Shown here: one piece after another, positions 1 to 6,744 of the stretch
How positions within the stretch are numbered: position 1 is the first letter of the stretch
Layout of the letters: each line of letters begins with the position of its first letter
The notes under the pieces: generated by a model
Seen by the model: the letters and a program-made list of their open reading frames with translations, nothing else
Database searches by the model: none
Told to the model about the DNA's origin: nothing
Source of the DNA: a virus
DNA length: 30,080 nt
Virus record (IMG/VR): IMGVR_UViG_3300042296_000150
Span: 1-30,080 of that record
Direction: 5' to 3' (one strand)
Program-made: the position numbers and the translations under genes

Positions 1-127
1 GCCCTGCCCCCAATCAATACTATTTGCCATTATTAGATTTTAAAGTTTCTACTTTTTTTAATTGCTCAACTTTAGCTAAATATAAATTTAGCTTTTTAAA
101 GTTTTTAATCTTTACGTTATTATAAAT
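1..127. repeat. Left copy of 127-bp terminal direct repeat
   Basis: These bases are identical to 29954-30080. A perfect repeat of exactly 127 bases at both ends is what a de Bruijn assembler with k=127 leaves when it closes a circle, so it most likely reports a circular or circularly permuted molecule and not a biological terminal repeat. It contains the first ten codons of the small WGQG-repeat protein gene (complete at 29747-29983) and most of the microgene at 20-139. Confidence 0.93.
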
Positions 128-139
128 ACCAGCCACCAT
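20..139 (-). CDS. Lysine-rich 39-residue microprotein spanning the circle junction
   Basis: An ATG at 139 opens a 39-codon frame ending in TAG at 20-22. It overlaps the end of the connector gene upstream by 20 bases and the start of the next gene downstream (at 30, equal to 29983) by 11 bases. Without it there would be about 90 empty bases in an otherwise tightly packed block. The product begins MVAGIYNNVKIKNF and is basic, with a predicted helix (LYLAKVEQLKKVETLK). No function is recognised. Between connector and tail genes it could be a small virion or assembly factor, but that is position only. Only a truncated copy exists at the right end of the window (from 29973), so the gene is complete only because the map is circular. 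Confidence 0.6.
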   Translation of the reverse strand: MVAGIYNNVKIKNFKKLNLYLAKVEQLKKVETLKSNNGK

Positions 140-632
140 AAAAATTATTTGTATCAGGGTTTACATCATCGTTATTGTTATTGTTATATTCAGGGTATGT
201 ATTTGTATTATAACACATAAAATCAATAAAACGCTGTGTATAACTTTCTGCTATATCCCTTTCTTTTTCAACTAAAAAATCTACTTCTGCTTTATCTACA
301 TTTGTAGAGTTTTCAGAGTTATGTTTAAACAATCCTTTGTTACTTAATGTATATGCTGCAAATGGTAAATAGTAAACCATTGCCCAATGAATAAGCATAG
401 GTTTAACGTAAATGGTTAAAAGATTTTTATAATCTACAAATGCAACTTCGTTAATATCATCGTTTAAAATCAATTCCTGTAACTTTTGGTAAAGTTTAGA
501 ACCTAAATAATTTTGAATAGTAATATCTTGACTGATTTTTATATACTCTATAAAATCATCAGCATCTAAATTACCGTTTGTAATTGTAAATTTCTTTACA
601 TCTTCTGTGCTTATTAATAGTGCGTACGCCAT
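120..632 (-). CDS. Head-tail connector / head completion protein (DUF6712-like)
   Basis: This 170-residue protein follows the portal gene with a 3-base gap. The N-terminal part (MAYALLISTEDVKKFT, then a helix with DDFIEYIKISQDITIQNYLG) resembles the DUF6712 family of Bacteroidota phages, thought to be head completion adaptors between portal and tail. The mid-region (about residues 65-95) has the hydrophobic helix LLTIYVKPMLIHWAMVYYLPF, and the C-terminus is Asn-rich (NNNNND) and ends in aromatic residues. Placement next to the portal fits an adaptor that binds the portal ring. The family assignment is from recall of sequence character, and the precise structural role is inferred. Confidence 0.72.
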   Translation of the reverse strand: MAYALLISTEDVKKFTITNGNLDADDFIEYIKISQDITIQNYLGSKLYQKLQELILNDDINEVAFVDYKNLLTIYVKPMLIHWAMVYYLPFAAYTLSNKGLFKHNSENSTNVDKAEVDFLVEKERDIAESYTQRFIDFMCYNTNTYPEYNNNNNDDVNPDTNNFYGGWYL

Positions 633-635
633 ATC

Positions 636-2435
636 TTAATTTTTAAAACCTTTTTTTTTCCAATATTCCTCTGTATAACCTTTGTATGTCATATCGTTTG
701 GCTTCATAGAAACTTCTTTGTCATTTCTTATTCTATAACCATACTTTTCAGCTTTTGCAATACTTAAAGGTTTTGCGTTTGGGTTTGTAGGGTCAATTTT
801 AGTATCAAAACTTGCATAGGTTCTACGTAACCAATTATGCCCACATCGTGGACCGCCCTTGAATTTCCATATTGAATAAGTATCAGCACCATTTTTACCA
901 AAACCTGCATTTACAGCAACGCTATCCATTGCTTCAATATCTTCTTTACGATATACTTTATCAGCATTTAACATTTTACTGCAAAAAGCACGTTCGCCTG
1001 TTTGTTTACCACTATAAACATAACGAGTAATAAAATTAACACCGTCAATTTCTTTATCTTGTTCTGATTTTTGTCTTGGTCTTGCAGTACCTGTACTTAC
1101 TAAATTTAATATTTTAGATAGTAAATTTTTTTCTTTTTTATTTTTATTATTTAATTTTTCTATTTCTGCATCTAATTCTGTTTCAGTATCATAATCAACT
1201 TCTGTTTCATCTATTAAAAACCATTCATCAGTTAAATTTTCTCCTTTTGAAATTAAAATATCAGCAATATCTTCTTTAATTTCACTTAAACAAGTATGAG
1301 CAGATAATTGAGTACCTGTTTCTTCTGTTACTTGGTCTGTAGTTTGTGCATTTGTTAAATCAGTAAACTCTAAAGGTTGTATTGTTTTAAAGTATAATTT
1401 TAACTTAATACCATTAACAGCCAAAATAATATCTAAAGCATCTATAATTTCTAATTGGTATGGTTTAATAACCAAGTTATCATATAACAAAGTTGCTGTT
1501 TTAATTTCATCTGCATTGTTACTAAAACCGCCACCAGCATCACGAATACCTAAAAGCATTGGCGAAGTAACCCTATGCCCTACAACTAATTTTTCAAAAC
1601 ATTCTTTACTTAAATACTCATAATGTGCAGGTGCATCATTTAAAGGGATATCATCTACAGTAGTTTTGTTATCTACCGAGCTGTTAAAACCTACAATTAC
1701 TTTTTCACCCCTTGCTCCTGTTAATTTACGTTTAACCTCGTTTGCAATTTCTTCACGCTTTTCTTCTGGTGGCACACCGTTATTAAAATTTATAACTTTA
1801 GTACCACTAAAACCATTCATTACATCGTTAATCAAATAATCAGATATTTCTTCTTCTAACTTTGCATAAGGTAAAGCACCTGAATAATCAATCGGAGTGT
1901 AATAATGGTATCCACTAATATAAGGTTTGATAACGTAAATTTCAACTTCTTTACCATCACCAAAACCAAAAGCAGGAATACGTTTTAATTCTTCACTTGG
2001 TTTTTTATTTGCCCAATCAGGGTGATAATACCAAGCTTCAATTTCGCCTTTATCGTTGCATTTTTCAGCTCGTAAAGTATGCATAGGGAAATGGTCTACA
2101 AATTTAACTTCGCCTTTTTCATAACCAACTTGCATAGCAGCCATTCCTAAAAGTTTACGCTCTAAACCAATTTTCTTTAAACAATTTGGTTTAATAATAG
2201 AAATCATTTTAGCGTACTCATCAGGTTTTTTATTGGCATCTAATGCTGATATACCTTTTCCGTAAATCATATTAGAAACACCTGTAATAATAGCGTTGTT
2301 AGTCGTGCTGTATAAATACCTTTCAATTAAAAAATTAAAGTAATTATTATCTAATCCGTATTCTACAAATTCACCTTTTTTACTTTCGTTAATTTGTGGC
2401 GAAGTATATGCACTTAAATTTAAAATGTGAAACAT
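636..2435 (-). CDS. Phage portal protein
   Basis: The portal is the dodecameric ring at the packaging vertex. This 599-residue product matches portals of Bacteroidota siphophages. It has an N-terminal clip/stem region with IERYLYSTTNNAIITG and MIYGKG, a central region with YLSKECFEKLVVGHRV and SPMLLGIRDAGGGFSNNADE, and a C-terminal extension (about residues 455-560) with a conserved-looking GPRCGHNWLRRTY segment also found at the end of related portals. I chose the ATG at 2435 (MFHILNLSAYTSP). An in-frame ATG at 2486 would overlap the upstream gene by 50 bases, whereas 2435 sits one base after that gene's stop. It is separated from the terminase genes by about 12 kb, which is unusual. Asp/Glu-rich residues 370-440 look like a linker. 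Confidence 0.85.
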   Translation of the reverse strand: MFHILNLSAYTSPQINESKKGEFVEYGLDNNYFNFLIERYLYSTTNNAIITGVSNMIYGKGISALDANKKPDEYAKMISIIKPNCLKKIGLERKLLGMAAMQVGYEKGEVKFVDHFPMHTLRAEKCNDKGEIEAWYYHPDWANKKPSEELKRIPAFGFGDGKEVEIYVIKPYISGYHYYTPIDYSGALPYAKLEEEISDYLINDVMNGFSGTKVINFNNGVPPEEKREEIANEVKRKLTGARGEKVIVGFNSSVDNKTTVDDIPLNDAPAHYEYLSKECFEKLVVGHRVTSPMLLGIRDAGGGFSNNADEIKTATLLYDNLVIKPYQLEIIDALDIILAVNGIKLKLYFKTIQPLEFTDLTNAQTTDQVTEETGTQLSAHTCLSEIKEDIADILISKGENLTDEWFLIDETEVDYDTETELDAEIEKLNNKNKKEKNLLSKILNLVSTGTARPRQKSEQDKEIDGVNFITRYVYSGKQTGERAFCSKMLNADKVYRKEDIEAMDSVAVNAGFGKNGADTYSIWKFKGGPRCGHNWLRRTYASFDTKIDPTNPNAKPLSIAKAEKYGYRIRNDKEVSMKPNDMTYKGYTEEYWKKKGFKN

Positions 2436-2436
2436 A

Positions 2437-2766
2437 TTAATCAAATATTTTATAATCGTTATTTGTTGGGTGTTCAGTGTAAACATTTTTGTTTATACTA
2501 TAACTTTCAATAGTTTGGTTAGTACAAAAAATTTTATCTCTATAAACTATATCCGTGCCATTTAAAATAGTAAGCGTATAGTATTTATTTTCTTTAATTG
2601 GGAATATTACAGAAGTTGCTACGTAATACCTATCTATTGAAAACGTGCAATTAATTTCTGTTTCTATATTCGTTTCTTCATCTCGCAATACAATAGCATC
2701 AGCATTACTACCATAAATAATGGCGTTTAATGTTTGGGCTGTTTCTTGTTCTCTTAAGATTATCAT
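2437..2766 (-). CDS. Unknown small beta-rich protein upstream of portal
   Basis: This 109-residue acidic protein (start MIILREQETAQTLN) has alternating polar and hydrophobic strands such as YYTLTILNGTDIVYRDKIFC, suggesting an all-beta fold. It is the first gene of the portal-connector block, and its ATG lies 5 bases beyond a copy of the repeated TGTTTTTAAATAAA element. Such small genes near head or tail genes of Bacteroidota phages may encode minor virion proteins, but I do not recognise a family. The stop codon abuts the portal start, which implies translational coupling. Confidence 0.7.
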   Translation of the reverse strand: MIILREQETAQTLNAIIYGSNADAIVLRDEETNIETEINCTFSIDRYYVATSVIFPIKENKYYTLTILNGTDIVYRDKIFCTNQTIESYSINKNVYTEHPTNNDYKIFD

Positions 2767-2771
2767 ATTGT

Positions 2772-2785
2772 TTTATTTAAAAACA
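2772..2785 (-). promoter_or_regulatory. Late element copy 1 (TGTTTTTAAATAAA)
   Basis: On the minus strand the 14-mer TGTTTTTAAATAAA ends 5 bases before the ATG at 2766. The same 14-mer occurs at 5461, 6707 and 14085, always just before a structural gene. This copy and the 14085 copy are also preceded by CAACTTT two bases upstream. It could be a late promoter or a translation signal. Confidence 0.55.
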
Positions 2786-2791
2786 CAAAAG

Positions 2792-2824
2792 TTGCATTTT
2801 TGTTAAATTAAATTATTATATTTG
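2792..2824 (+). promoter_or_regulatory. Plus-strand promoter of the two-gene cassette
   Basis: The -7 box TATATTTG (2817-2824) matches the Bacteroidota consensus TAnnTTTG exactly. A TTG at 2792-2794 lies 22 bases upstream, within the known spacing range. Transcription would begin near 2830, about 18 bases before the ATG at 2848. It is one of only two plausible plus-strand promoters I found. Confidence 0.7.
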
Positions 2825-2847
2825 TTGAAACTTAAAACAAAATAATT

Positions 2848-3108
2848 ATGCAAATTGATTACATTAAAACAAAAAGTAACATTTATAAATCTCAAAAAAA
2901 AGGTGTAAAAGATGAAAGTAAAAGGTTTACAAATTATCCTGTTTGTAATATAAAAAAATTAAGTTTTGGTAGATACCAAATAGATTATTATTGTTCTCTT
3001 CATCAATGTTATGTATTAAAAAAAGGTATTAGTTTTGGAGATGAAGATACACCAAATAAAAGAATTATTTTATATCCAAACGGAATAGAAGAAATTGGTT
3101 TTAAATAA
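2848..3108 (+). CDS. Moron-like unknown protein, first gene of plus-strand cassette
   Basis: This 86-residue basic protein is read against all its neighbours. It starts MQIDYIKTKSNIYKSQKKG and has the central segment KKLSFGRYQIDYYCSLHQCY with two cysteines (CSLHQC) and a C-terminal strand RIILYPNGIEEIGF. No family is recognised. A consensus promoter lies just upstream and a partner gene begins 11 bases after its stop. An opposite-strand unit with its own promoter and terminator inside a structural block is the usual layout of a moron, so a host-facing role (superinfection exclusion, counter-defence) is possible but only inferred. Codon use is as AT-rich as the rest. Confidence 0.7.
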   Translation: MQIDYIKTKSNIYKSQKKGVKDESKRFTNYPVCNIKKLSFGRYQIDYYCSLHQCYVLKKGISFGDEDTPNKRIILYPNGIEEIGFK

Positions 3109-3119
3109 AATATAATATT

Positions 3120-3302
3120 ATGATTGAATTTATAGGAGAAATCCCTACTTGGAAAATTCCAAAACAAATACCTAAAAAAATAAAATTAAGTAAATATTTA
3201 AAAAATAGACCATTACCTATATTTTCTTGTAATAAATATAATAAAGGATTTAAAGATGGATATAATAAAGCAATTAAACTTATAAAAGAAAAGGGTAACT
3301 AA
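3120..3302 (+). CDS. Small basic unknown protein, second gene of plus-strand cassette
   Basis: This 60-residue, strongly lysine-rich protein begins MIEFIGEIPTWKIPKQIP, continues with repeated Lys-Pro and Lys-Leu pairs, and ends with a likely amphipathic helix (KGFKDGYNKAIKLIKEKGN). It lies 11 bases behind the first cassette gene and its stop codon is inside the loop of the terminator hairpin, so both genes share one transcript of about 480 bases. Net charge would suit nucleic-acid or membrane binding, but there is no recognised domain. Confidence 0.62.
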   Translation: MIEFIGEIPTWKIPKQIPKKIKLSKYLKNRPLPIFSCNKYNKGFKDGYNKAIKLIKEKGN

Positions 3303-3314
3303 AAAGCTACCCTT
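3291..3314. terminator. Bidirectional terminator between converging genes
   Basis: Arms AAGGGTA (3291-3297) and TACCCTT (3308-3314) form a hairpin with a 10-base interior. On the minus strand it is followed by a T-rich run (TTCTTTT), and on the plus strand it contains the stop codon of the 3120-3302 gene. It separates the plus cassette from the converging tail tube gene. Confidence 0.75.
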
Positions 3315-3335
3315 AATTTAATCTAAAGTTGATTA

Positions 3336-3863
3336 TTAAGAACCAACTACTACTGTAAATCCTGCAGCAGTTAAAGTATCACCAATAAAATTAGCAGGTA
3401 CTTTTTCCATTCCTGTTAAAGTTAAAGTATAACCTGATAAATCTCCCATAGCACCACCTGTTACAATAGTACCACCTGTAACATCCATACCGTGTTGTAA
3501 ACCTGCGTAAAAGAAATTACCGTTGTTATCTTCTATAATAACTTGTGGTCTACCATAAGCCATTAATTTTAATTCTTTGTTATCCTTAACAGTTAATTTC
3601 TTAAATGTTAATTCTAAAACCTGCTCAAAAAACGTTGTTCCGTTTTCTCTTGAGCTATTAACGTTTTGAGTAAAGGTACTTGCACCTTTCAACTCATATT
3701 TGTAAGCACTTGGAGTACCTGCAACCGCATCGATTACATCTGTATTTGTAGCGTCGTAAGTGTAACTTGTTGCATCTCCGTAATTAACGAAGTAAACATT
3801 TTTTAAACCACCTACGCTATCTTTACATACTTCCAATCTACCTAAACTTAAATCACAAGCCAT
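3336..3863 (-). CDS. Probable major tail (tube) protein
   Basis: This 175-residue beta-rich protein carries segments typical of an abundant virion protein common in flavobacterial phages: MACDLSLGRLEVCKDSVGGL at the start, then TFTQNVNSSRENGTTFFEQ, LMAYGRPQVIIEDNNGNFF and TGGAMGDLSGYTLTLTGMEK. The family is often annotated simply as structural. Tail tube is my inference from size, beta content and position next to the major capsid gene. It lies after the strong hairpin that follows the capsid gene and before a second terminator, so it may form its own short transcript. An alternative is a head decoration protein. Confidence 0.75.
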   Translation of the reverse strand: MACDLSLGRLEVCKDSVGGLKNVYFVNYGDATSYTYDATNTDVIDAVAGTPSAYKYELKGASTFTQNVNSSRENGTTFFEQVLELTFKKLTVKDNKELKLMAYGRPQVIIEDNNGNFFYAGLQHGMDVTGGTIVTGGAMGDLSGYTLTLTGMEKVPANFIGDTLTAAGFTVVVGS

Positions 3864-3884
3864 AGTATTTATATTTTAAAAGTT

Positions 3885-3917
3885 AAAAAAAAAGGTGGCG
3901 TTTATTGCACCACCTTT
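3885..3917 (-). terminator. Strong intrinsic terminator after the capsid gene
   Basis: On the minus strand AAAGGTGG (complement of 3910-3917) pairs with CCACCTTT (3891-3898) across an 11-base loop and runs into nine U. It starts 21 bases after the capsid stop codon and should end or attenuate the structural transcript before the tail tube gene. Confidence 0.87.
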
Positions 3918-3937
3918 AATTAGTTATTTGTTATTAA

Positions 3938-4870
3938 TTATGCTGGAGTATAAAGTACGATTTCAGAACCGATACCGTATTGAACAGCAGCAGTAAATCT
4001 CATTACAACTCTTACATTTTGTGAACCATCGATATCTGCCATATCAATTAATTTAACTTCATTCTGGTCAGATAATAAACCTGTACCAAAGTATAAATTA
4101 GATTTTTGTGCAGCCATCATATAGTTAGCAGCTAAACCATTAGCAACAAAGATTTTAACACCATCAAAAGACAATGAACCGTTGTTAAACCATTGTGTAC
4201 CCATTGCGTTAGTACCGTTTGCACCTAAACCAGAAGCAGCAAAACCACCTAAAGCTCTAACGTATGCTCTTGCAACGTTTTGAGAAACGTAAATATGTAA
4301 ATCTTCTTTACCGTATAATGCAGCAGGGATAGCATCAACTACTTTACCCAATTCAGCAATAACATTAGAAGCTGTTACAGTAGTACCAACTACATCAACT
4401 ACAGTAGCATCAGCAGTAGCTAAAGCTACAAATCCGTTAAATTCACCTGCATTAGCAGTAGCACCTCTCCAAATATTAGTTTCATTTTTTTCTGCTACTT
4501 TAGCTGCTACGTGTGCAATTAAATAATCAGCAAAAGATTTAGGTAAAGTTTCGAAAGCAGACATTCCCATTTCGATAGATTGCCAAGTACTTGCGAAATC
4601 TTTTTTACATAATTCTAAATTTACCTGAAATTCTTCAGGAGTAATAACTCTTTCAGTTAAAGTAACTGTAGAAGTTGCATCAAAAGCACAAGTTGCATCT
4701 TTAACGATAGCATCAGTAGCTAAACGTTGGATAACTGATTTGTACTTTACGTTTGGCATTACTTCAATTCCACCATTTTCAATAGTAGAAGCTGATAATA
4801 ATGCAGCTGAAATGTATTTTTTTGAAAATTCACCAGCATAAGTTGTTGTAATACTTGTTGTAGTAGCCAT
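3938..4870 (-). CDS. Major capsid protein (HK97 fold)
   Basis: This 310-residue protein has the features of a Bacteroidota phage major capsid protein. It has a Ser/Thr-rich N-arm (MATTTSITTTYAGEFSKKYI), a P-domain-like segment with ITPEEFQVNLELCKKDF, a long helix (PKSFADYLIAHVAAKVAEKN), a Gly/Ala-rich A-domain (GGFAASGLGANGTNAMGTQW) and a final strand-rich part with VRVVMRFTAAVQYGIGSEIV. It follows protease and scaffold genes in transcription order, a standard capsid maturation set. The gene has the smoothest codon use of the window and is followed immediately by the strongest terminator, as expected for the most highly expressed gene. Confidence 0.9.
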   Translation of the reverse strand: MATTTSITTTYAGEFSKKYISAALLSASTIENGGIEVMPNVKYKSVIQRLATDAIVKDATCAFDATSTVTLTERVITPEEFQVNLELCKKDFASTWQSIEMGMSAFETLPKSFADYLIAHVAAKVAEKNETNIWRGATANAGEFNGFVALATADATVVDVVGTTVTASNVIAELGKVVDAIPAALYGKEDLHIYVSQNVARAYVRALGGFAASGLGANGTNAMGTQWFNNGSLSFDGVKIFVANGLAANYMMAAQKSNLYFGTGLLSDQNEVKLIDMADIDGSQNVRVVMRFTAAVQYGIGSEIVLYTPA

Positions 4871-4886
4871 TTTTTTTAATTAATTA

Positions 4887-5450
4887 TTAGTTTGCTATTT
4901 TATTCATTACTCTGTCGAAAGTAGTCATTTCTCTGTTTTGTGAGAATAACACTTTTTCAACGTTTGGTTTTGCATCTGGGTTGTGTGTTAAAGGTTGTGC
5001 AGACAATTCTACTACTTCTTTTACCTCAACATTTTTCATAGATGCTAATTCCGTTTTTAAACTTTCGATTTCTGACTTTAAAGCATCAACATCTTCTTTT
5101 GAAAAATGCGACTCTCTAACAGTAGACTCGATTACTTTTTTAGCTGTTGCTGTTTGTGCTGCCTCAACTTCAACTTCTACTTCAGGTGTAGCTTCCTCTG
5201 CAGGTGCTTCAACTTCCATTTCTTTGATTTCTTTGATTTCGCCCTCAACCTCAACTACTAAAATCATTCCGTTATCAAGAGTGTACTCGCCTACAGGCAA
5301 CGCTACTCTATCTTCACCGTTTACAATAAACACCGCTTGTCCTGCTTCGAAGATTTCCGCTTCAATAACAGTACCGTTGTCTAATGTCATTTGCTCTAGT
5401 TTGATTTCCATACCAAGCAACTTTTTGATTTCTGTAATTACGTTTGACAT
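4887..5450 (-). CDS. Probable capsid scaffolding protein
   Basis: This 187-residue acidic protein sits immediately before the capsid gene. Residues 1-75 form beta-type segments (LDNGTVIEAEIFEAGQAVFI, then LPVGEYTLDNGMILVVEVEG). They lead into a Glu/Ala/Val-rich, low-complexity stretch (about 78-105) and a coiled coil (SHFSKEDVDALKSEIESLKT onward). The C-terminal tail ends TTFDRVMNKIAN, a pattern I associate with phage scaffolds next to capsid genes. Its role would be to guide procapsid assembly and be removed by the protease at 6107-6700. A late element copy lies 10 bases upstream of its ATG. Confidence 0.75.
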   Translation of the reverse strand: MSNVITEIKKLLGMEIKLEQMTLDNGTVIEAEIFEAGQAVFIVNGEDRVALPVGEYTLDNGMILVVEVEGEIKEIKEMEVEAPAEEATPEVEVEVEAAQTATAKKVIESTVRESHFSKEDVDALKSEIESLKTELASMKNVEVKEVVELSAQPLTHNPDAKPNVEKVLFSQNREMTTFDRVMNKIAN

Positions 5451-5460
5451 ATTTATTAAA

Positions 5461-5474
5461 TTTATTTAAAAACA
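5461..5474 (-). promoter_or_regulatory. Late element copy 2 (TGTTTTTAAATAAA)
   Basis: The exact 14-mer is 10 bases upstream of the scaffold ATG at 5450, the longest spacing of the four copies. It overlaps a weak AT-rich inverted repeat (AACAATA/TATTGTT) that might slightly attenuate transcription from upstream. Confidence 0.5.
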
Positions 5475-5505
5475 ATACTTTTTAATTGTTGTTGTATTTT
5501 ATTGT

Positions 5506-5916
5506 TTATAGATTTTTAAATTCTCCAAATTCTTTATCTTCAGTATAAACTTCTAATAAATCATAAACTTTGCTTAATGGACTATAAGCAGGGATAGTTT
5601 TTACATCAATACCTAATTCTTTTGCAGATTTTTCAGCTTTGCCTAATATGTCAGTTATTTTTTTCATTGTTACTTCAGTAGAAACAATATTTTTAACTGC
5701 TTTTGCTAATTCAGTTTCTCCTAATTTTTTTATATCTGCAATATTTTTATCAATAGTTCTTAAATTTTGATTGTCTGCTTTTAATCTTGCTAATTGAGCA
5801 TCTGCTTCAGAAGAAAGTTTTGCCATATCATCAGAAATAGCTAATTCTACTTTTTGCGTTCTTAATTCTGTTTTAGCAAATAATTTACCAAATACGTTTT
5901 TTTCTTGTGGTGTCAT
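5506..5916 (-). CDS. Unknown helical virion-block protein
   Basis: This 136-residue protein is largely helical and probably coiled-coil (DAQLARLKADNQNLRTIDKN and KKLGETELAKAVKNIV). It starts MTPQEKNVFGKLFAKTELR. It lies between the small cysteine protein and the scaffold in the capsid-maturation block. Related small helical proteins occur at this place in flavobacterial phages, but I know of no assigned role; an assembly factor is plausible. Confidence 0.72.
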   Translation of the reverse strand: MTPQEKNVFGKLFAKTELRTQKVELAISDDMAKLSSEADAQLARLKADNQNLRTIDKNIADIKKLGETELAKAVKNIVSTEVTMKKITDILGKAEKSAKELGIDVKTIPAYSPLSKVYDLLEVYTEDKEFGEFKNL

Positions 5917-5934
5917 TTTTAATTATTTAATTGT

Positions 5935-6129
5935 TTATCCGTTTACTCTTGTTATTACTCTTACTCCGCTATTTTCTGTAACGGTTACACTATCTACTCC
6001 TGATGTTTGCCCAATGCCTTGATTTTGTAAATCACCATTGCAACATTCTTTACTATAGGTGCTATCATCACATAGACACCCACGTTTACCATTTACTGGA
6101 CTCGTTTTACTTTTTGTTTTCGTACTCAT
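5935..6129 (-). CDS. Small cysteine-containing conserved-type protein
   Basis: This 64-residue protein begins with a Lys/Ser/Thr stretch and the signature NGKRGCLCDDSTYSKECCNG. Four cysteines in two pairs (CLC and CC) suggest a small metal site or disulphides. The C-terminal half is strand-like (DSVTVTENSGVRVITRV). Short proteins with the GKRGCLC...CC pattern recur next to protease and capsid genes in Bacteroidota phages, without known function. Its ATG overlaps the end of the protease gene by 23 bases, so the two are probably translated together. Confidence 0.72.
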   Translation of the reverse strand: MSTKTKSKTSPVNGKRGCLCDDSTYSKECCNGDLQNQGIGQTSGVDSVTVTENSGVRVITRVNG

Positions 6130-6700
6130 TTATTAAAGATTTAATTTGTTCAACAATACTTTCGTTTTTACTTAACTGCTTTTTTTCTTCTAATTTATCT
6201 GCAAAATAACCCTCAAGACTAAAACCTTTTACTTTACCTGTTTTAACATAGTCATTCCAAATAGCATCATCTTCTACTTTAACCGAAGCCATCCAAGTAC
6301 CTACAGGCACACTTAAATTATAAATAGCTGATTTATCTTTTTCAGTATTTTCAACTATCCAACTTTCAACTACGGTTAAACCTTTAATTTCTTTTCCGTG
6401 TTCTAAAGTCCAGTTATTCTGATTACCATTTTTAAAAAATAATTGACTTGCTTTGTTTACTGTATCTTTTGAAAAGTAAATATAATATTCATCTTCGCCA
6501 TTACGTCTATAAATTGGCTTTTCAGGAATCAAAACTGCACCCATCAAAATACGCTTTTCAGTATCTACTTGGGCTAATTTAATTTCCTCAGATTTTAACG
6601 CTACAAAATTTGACTCAATAGCAGGTGTAGCTACTACACTAATAGCATCAACACCACTTAACTCGTCTTTATCGTCTATTATTAATTCTATAAGGTTCAT
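6107..6700 (-). CDS. Prohead protease (XkdF-like serine protease)
   Basis: This 197-residue protein resembles the XkdF-like putative phage serine proteases that mature procapsids. Landmarks are an early DAISVVATPAIESNFVAL, a histidine in WTLEHGKEIKG (His101), the ESW segment (VVESWIVENTEKDKS), the PVGTWMASVKV block, and serine 161 in VKGFSLEGYF. His101 and Ser161 are the likely catalytic residues. I start at 6700 (MNLIELIIDDKDELSG). An in-frame ATG at 6721 lies inside the repeated upstream element and would add seven residues encoded by that element. Downstream are scaffold and capsid genes, its likely substrates. Confidence 0.83.
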   Translation of the reverse strand: MNLIELIIDDKDELSGVDAISVVATPAIESNFVALKSEEIKLAQVDTEKRILMGAVLIPEKPIYRRNGEDEYYIYFSKDTVNKASQLFFKNGNQNNWTLEHGKEIKGLTVVESWIVENTEKDKSAIYNLSVPVGTWMASVKVEDDAIWNDYVKTGKVKGFSLEGYFADKLEEKKQLSKNESIVEQIKSLINEYENKK

Positions 6701-6706
6701 ATTATT

Positions 6707-6720
6707 TTTATTTAAAAACA
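6707..6720 (-). promoter_or_regulatory. Late element copy 3 (TGTTTTTAAATAAA)
   Basis: The exact 14-mer lies 6 bases before the preferred protease ATG at 6700. It contributes a spurious upstream ATG (6721), which illustrates that the element and not that ATG is conserved. Confidence 0.55.
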
Positions 6721-6744
6721 TTAATTACTCAATTTTGTTATTTT

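Noticed and set aside
4981-5469. Open plus-strand frame of 162 codons
   Set aside because: It is the complement of the acidic scaffold gene; the Ser/Thr-rich product reflects Glu/Ala codons read backwards.
5451-5505. Terminator between the 5506 gene and scaffold
   Set aside because: The 7-bp stem is purely A/T apart from one C-G pair and too weak to claim.
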